A stretch of 11,566 bases of DNA from SZUA-186 sp041552135 (lineage in GTDB: Bacteria > Pseudomonadota > Gammaproteobacteria > UBA9214), in assembly GCA_041552135.1 (NCBI GenBank), contig JBFELL010000089.1, positions 1 to 11,566 on the forward strand, read 5' to 3'. The translations under genes and the position numbers were made by a program. Each line of letters begins with the position of its first letter. Position 1 is the first letter of the stretch. Shown in pieces: positions 8,067 through 11,566 of the stretch. The notes below the pieces were generated by a model. The model saw nothing but the letters and a program-made list of their open reading frames with translations, was not told the origin of the DNA and made no database searches.

Positions 8067-11566
<3,500 letters not shown>

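Overview
The window reads as a GC-rich gammaproteobacterial chromosome segment. The right half carries gltB, gltD and hemE in a row on the minus strand. This gene order, usually preceded by aroKB, is familiar from Pseudomonas and related gammaproteobacteria. No plasmid, phage or transposase gene is visible, and I see no tRNA, rRNA or CRISPR array.

Left to right: (1) 1-319 is non-coding. It holds two hairpin-forming repeat units in opposite orientation (20-118), then an AT-rich stretch that probably contains the promoter of the first gene. (2) 320-5105 is a tight three-gene plus-strand operon: a thiamine-diphosphate enzyme of the acetolactate synthase superfamily, a 602-residue protein with a probable GT-A glycosyltransferase core, and a CapK/PaaK-type adenylate-forming ligase. 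The genes are 14 bases apart and then overlap by 3 bases. They start with ATG, GTG and TTG. (3) 5106-5317 is a convergent intergenic region with a weak hairpin and a palindrome resembling an IscR type 1 operator. (4) 5318-11566 holds hemE, a 207-base inverted-repeat element (6398-6604), gltD and the C-terminal part of gltB, which runs off the right edge.

The conserved half makes glutamate (GltBD, the NADPH-dependent GOGAT) and uroporphyrinogen decarboxylase for haem and related tetrapyrroles. The left half is accessory. Its gene content suggests synthesis and transfer of an unusual acyl or branched-carbon group onto a glycan or other surface molecule, but the substrate cannot be read from the sequence. 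The TPP enzyme lacks the tryptophan and phenylalanine typical of true acetolactate synthases and has no ilvN or ilvC beside it, so it is unlikely to serve branched-chain amino acid synthesis. This three-gene cassette is the best candidate in the window for an undescribed pathway.
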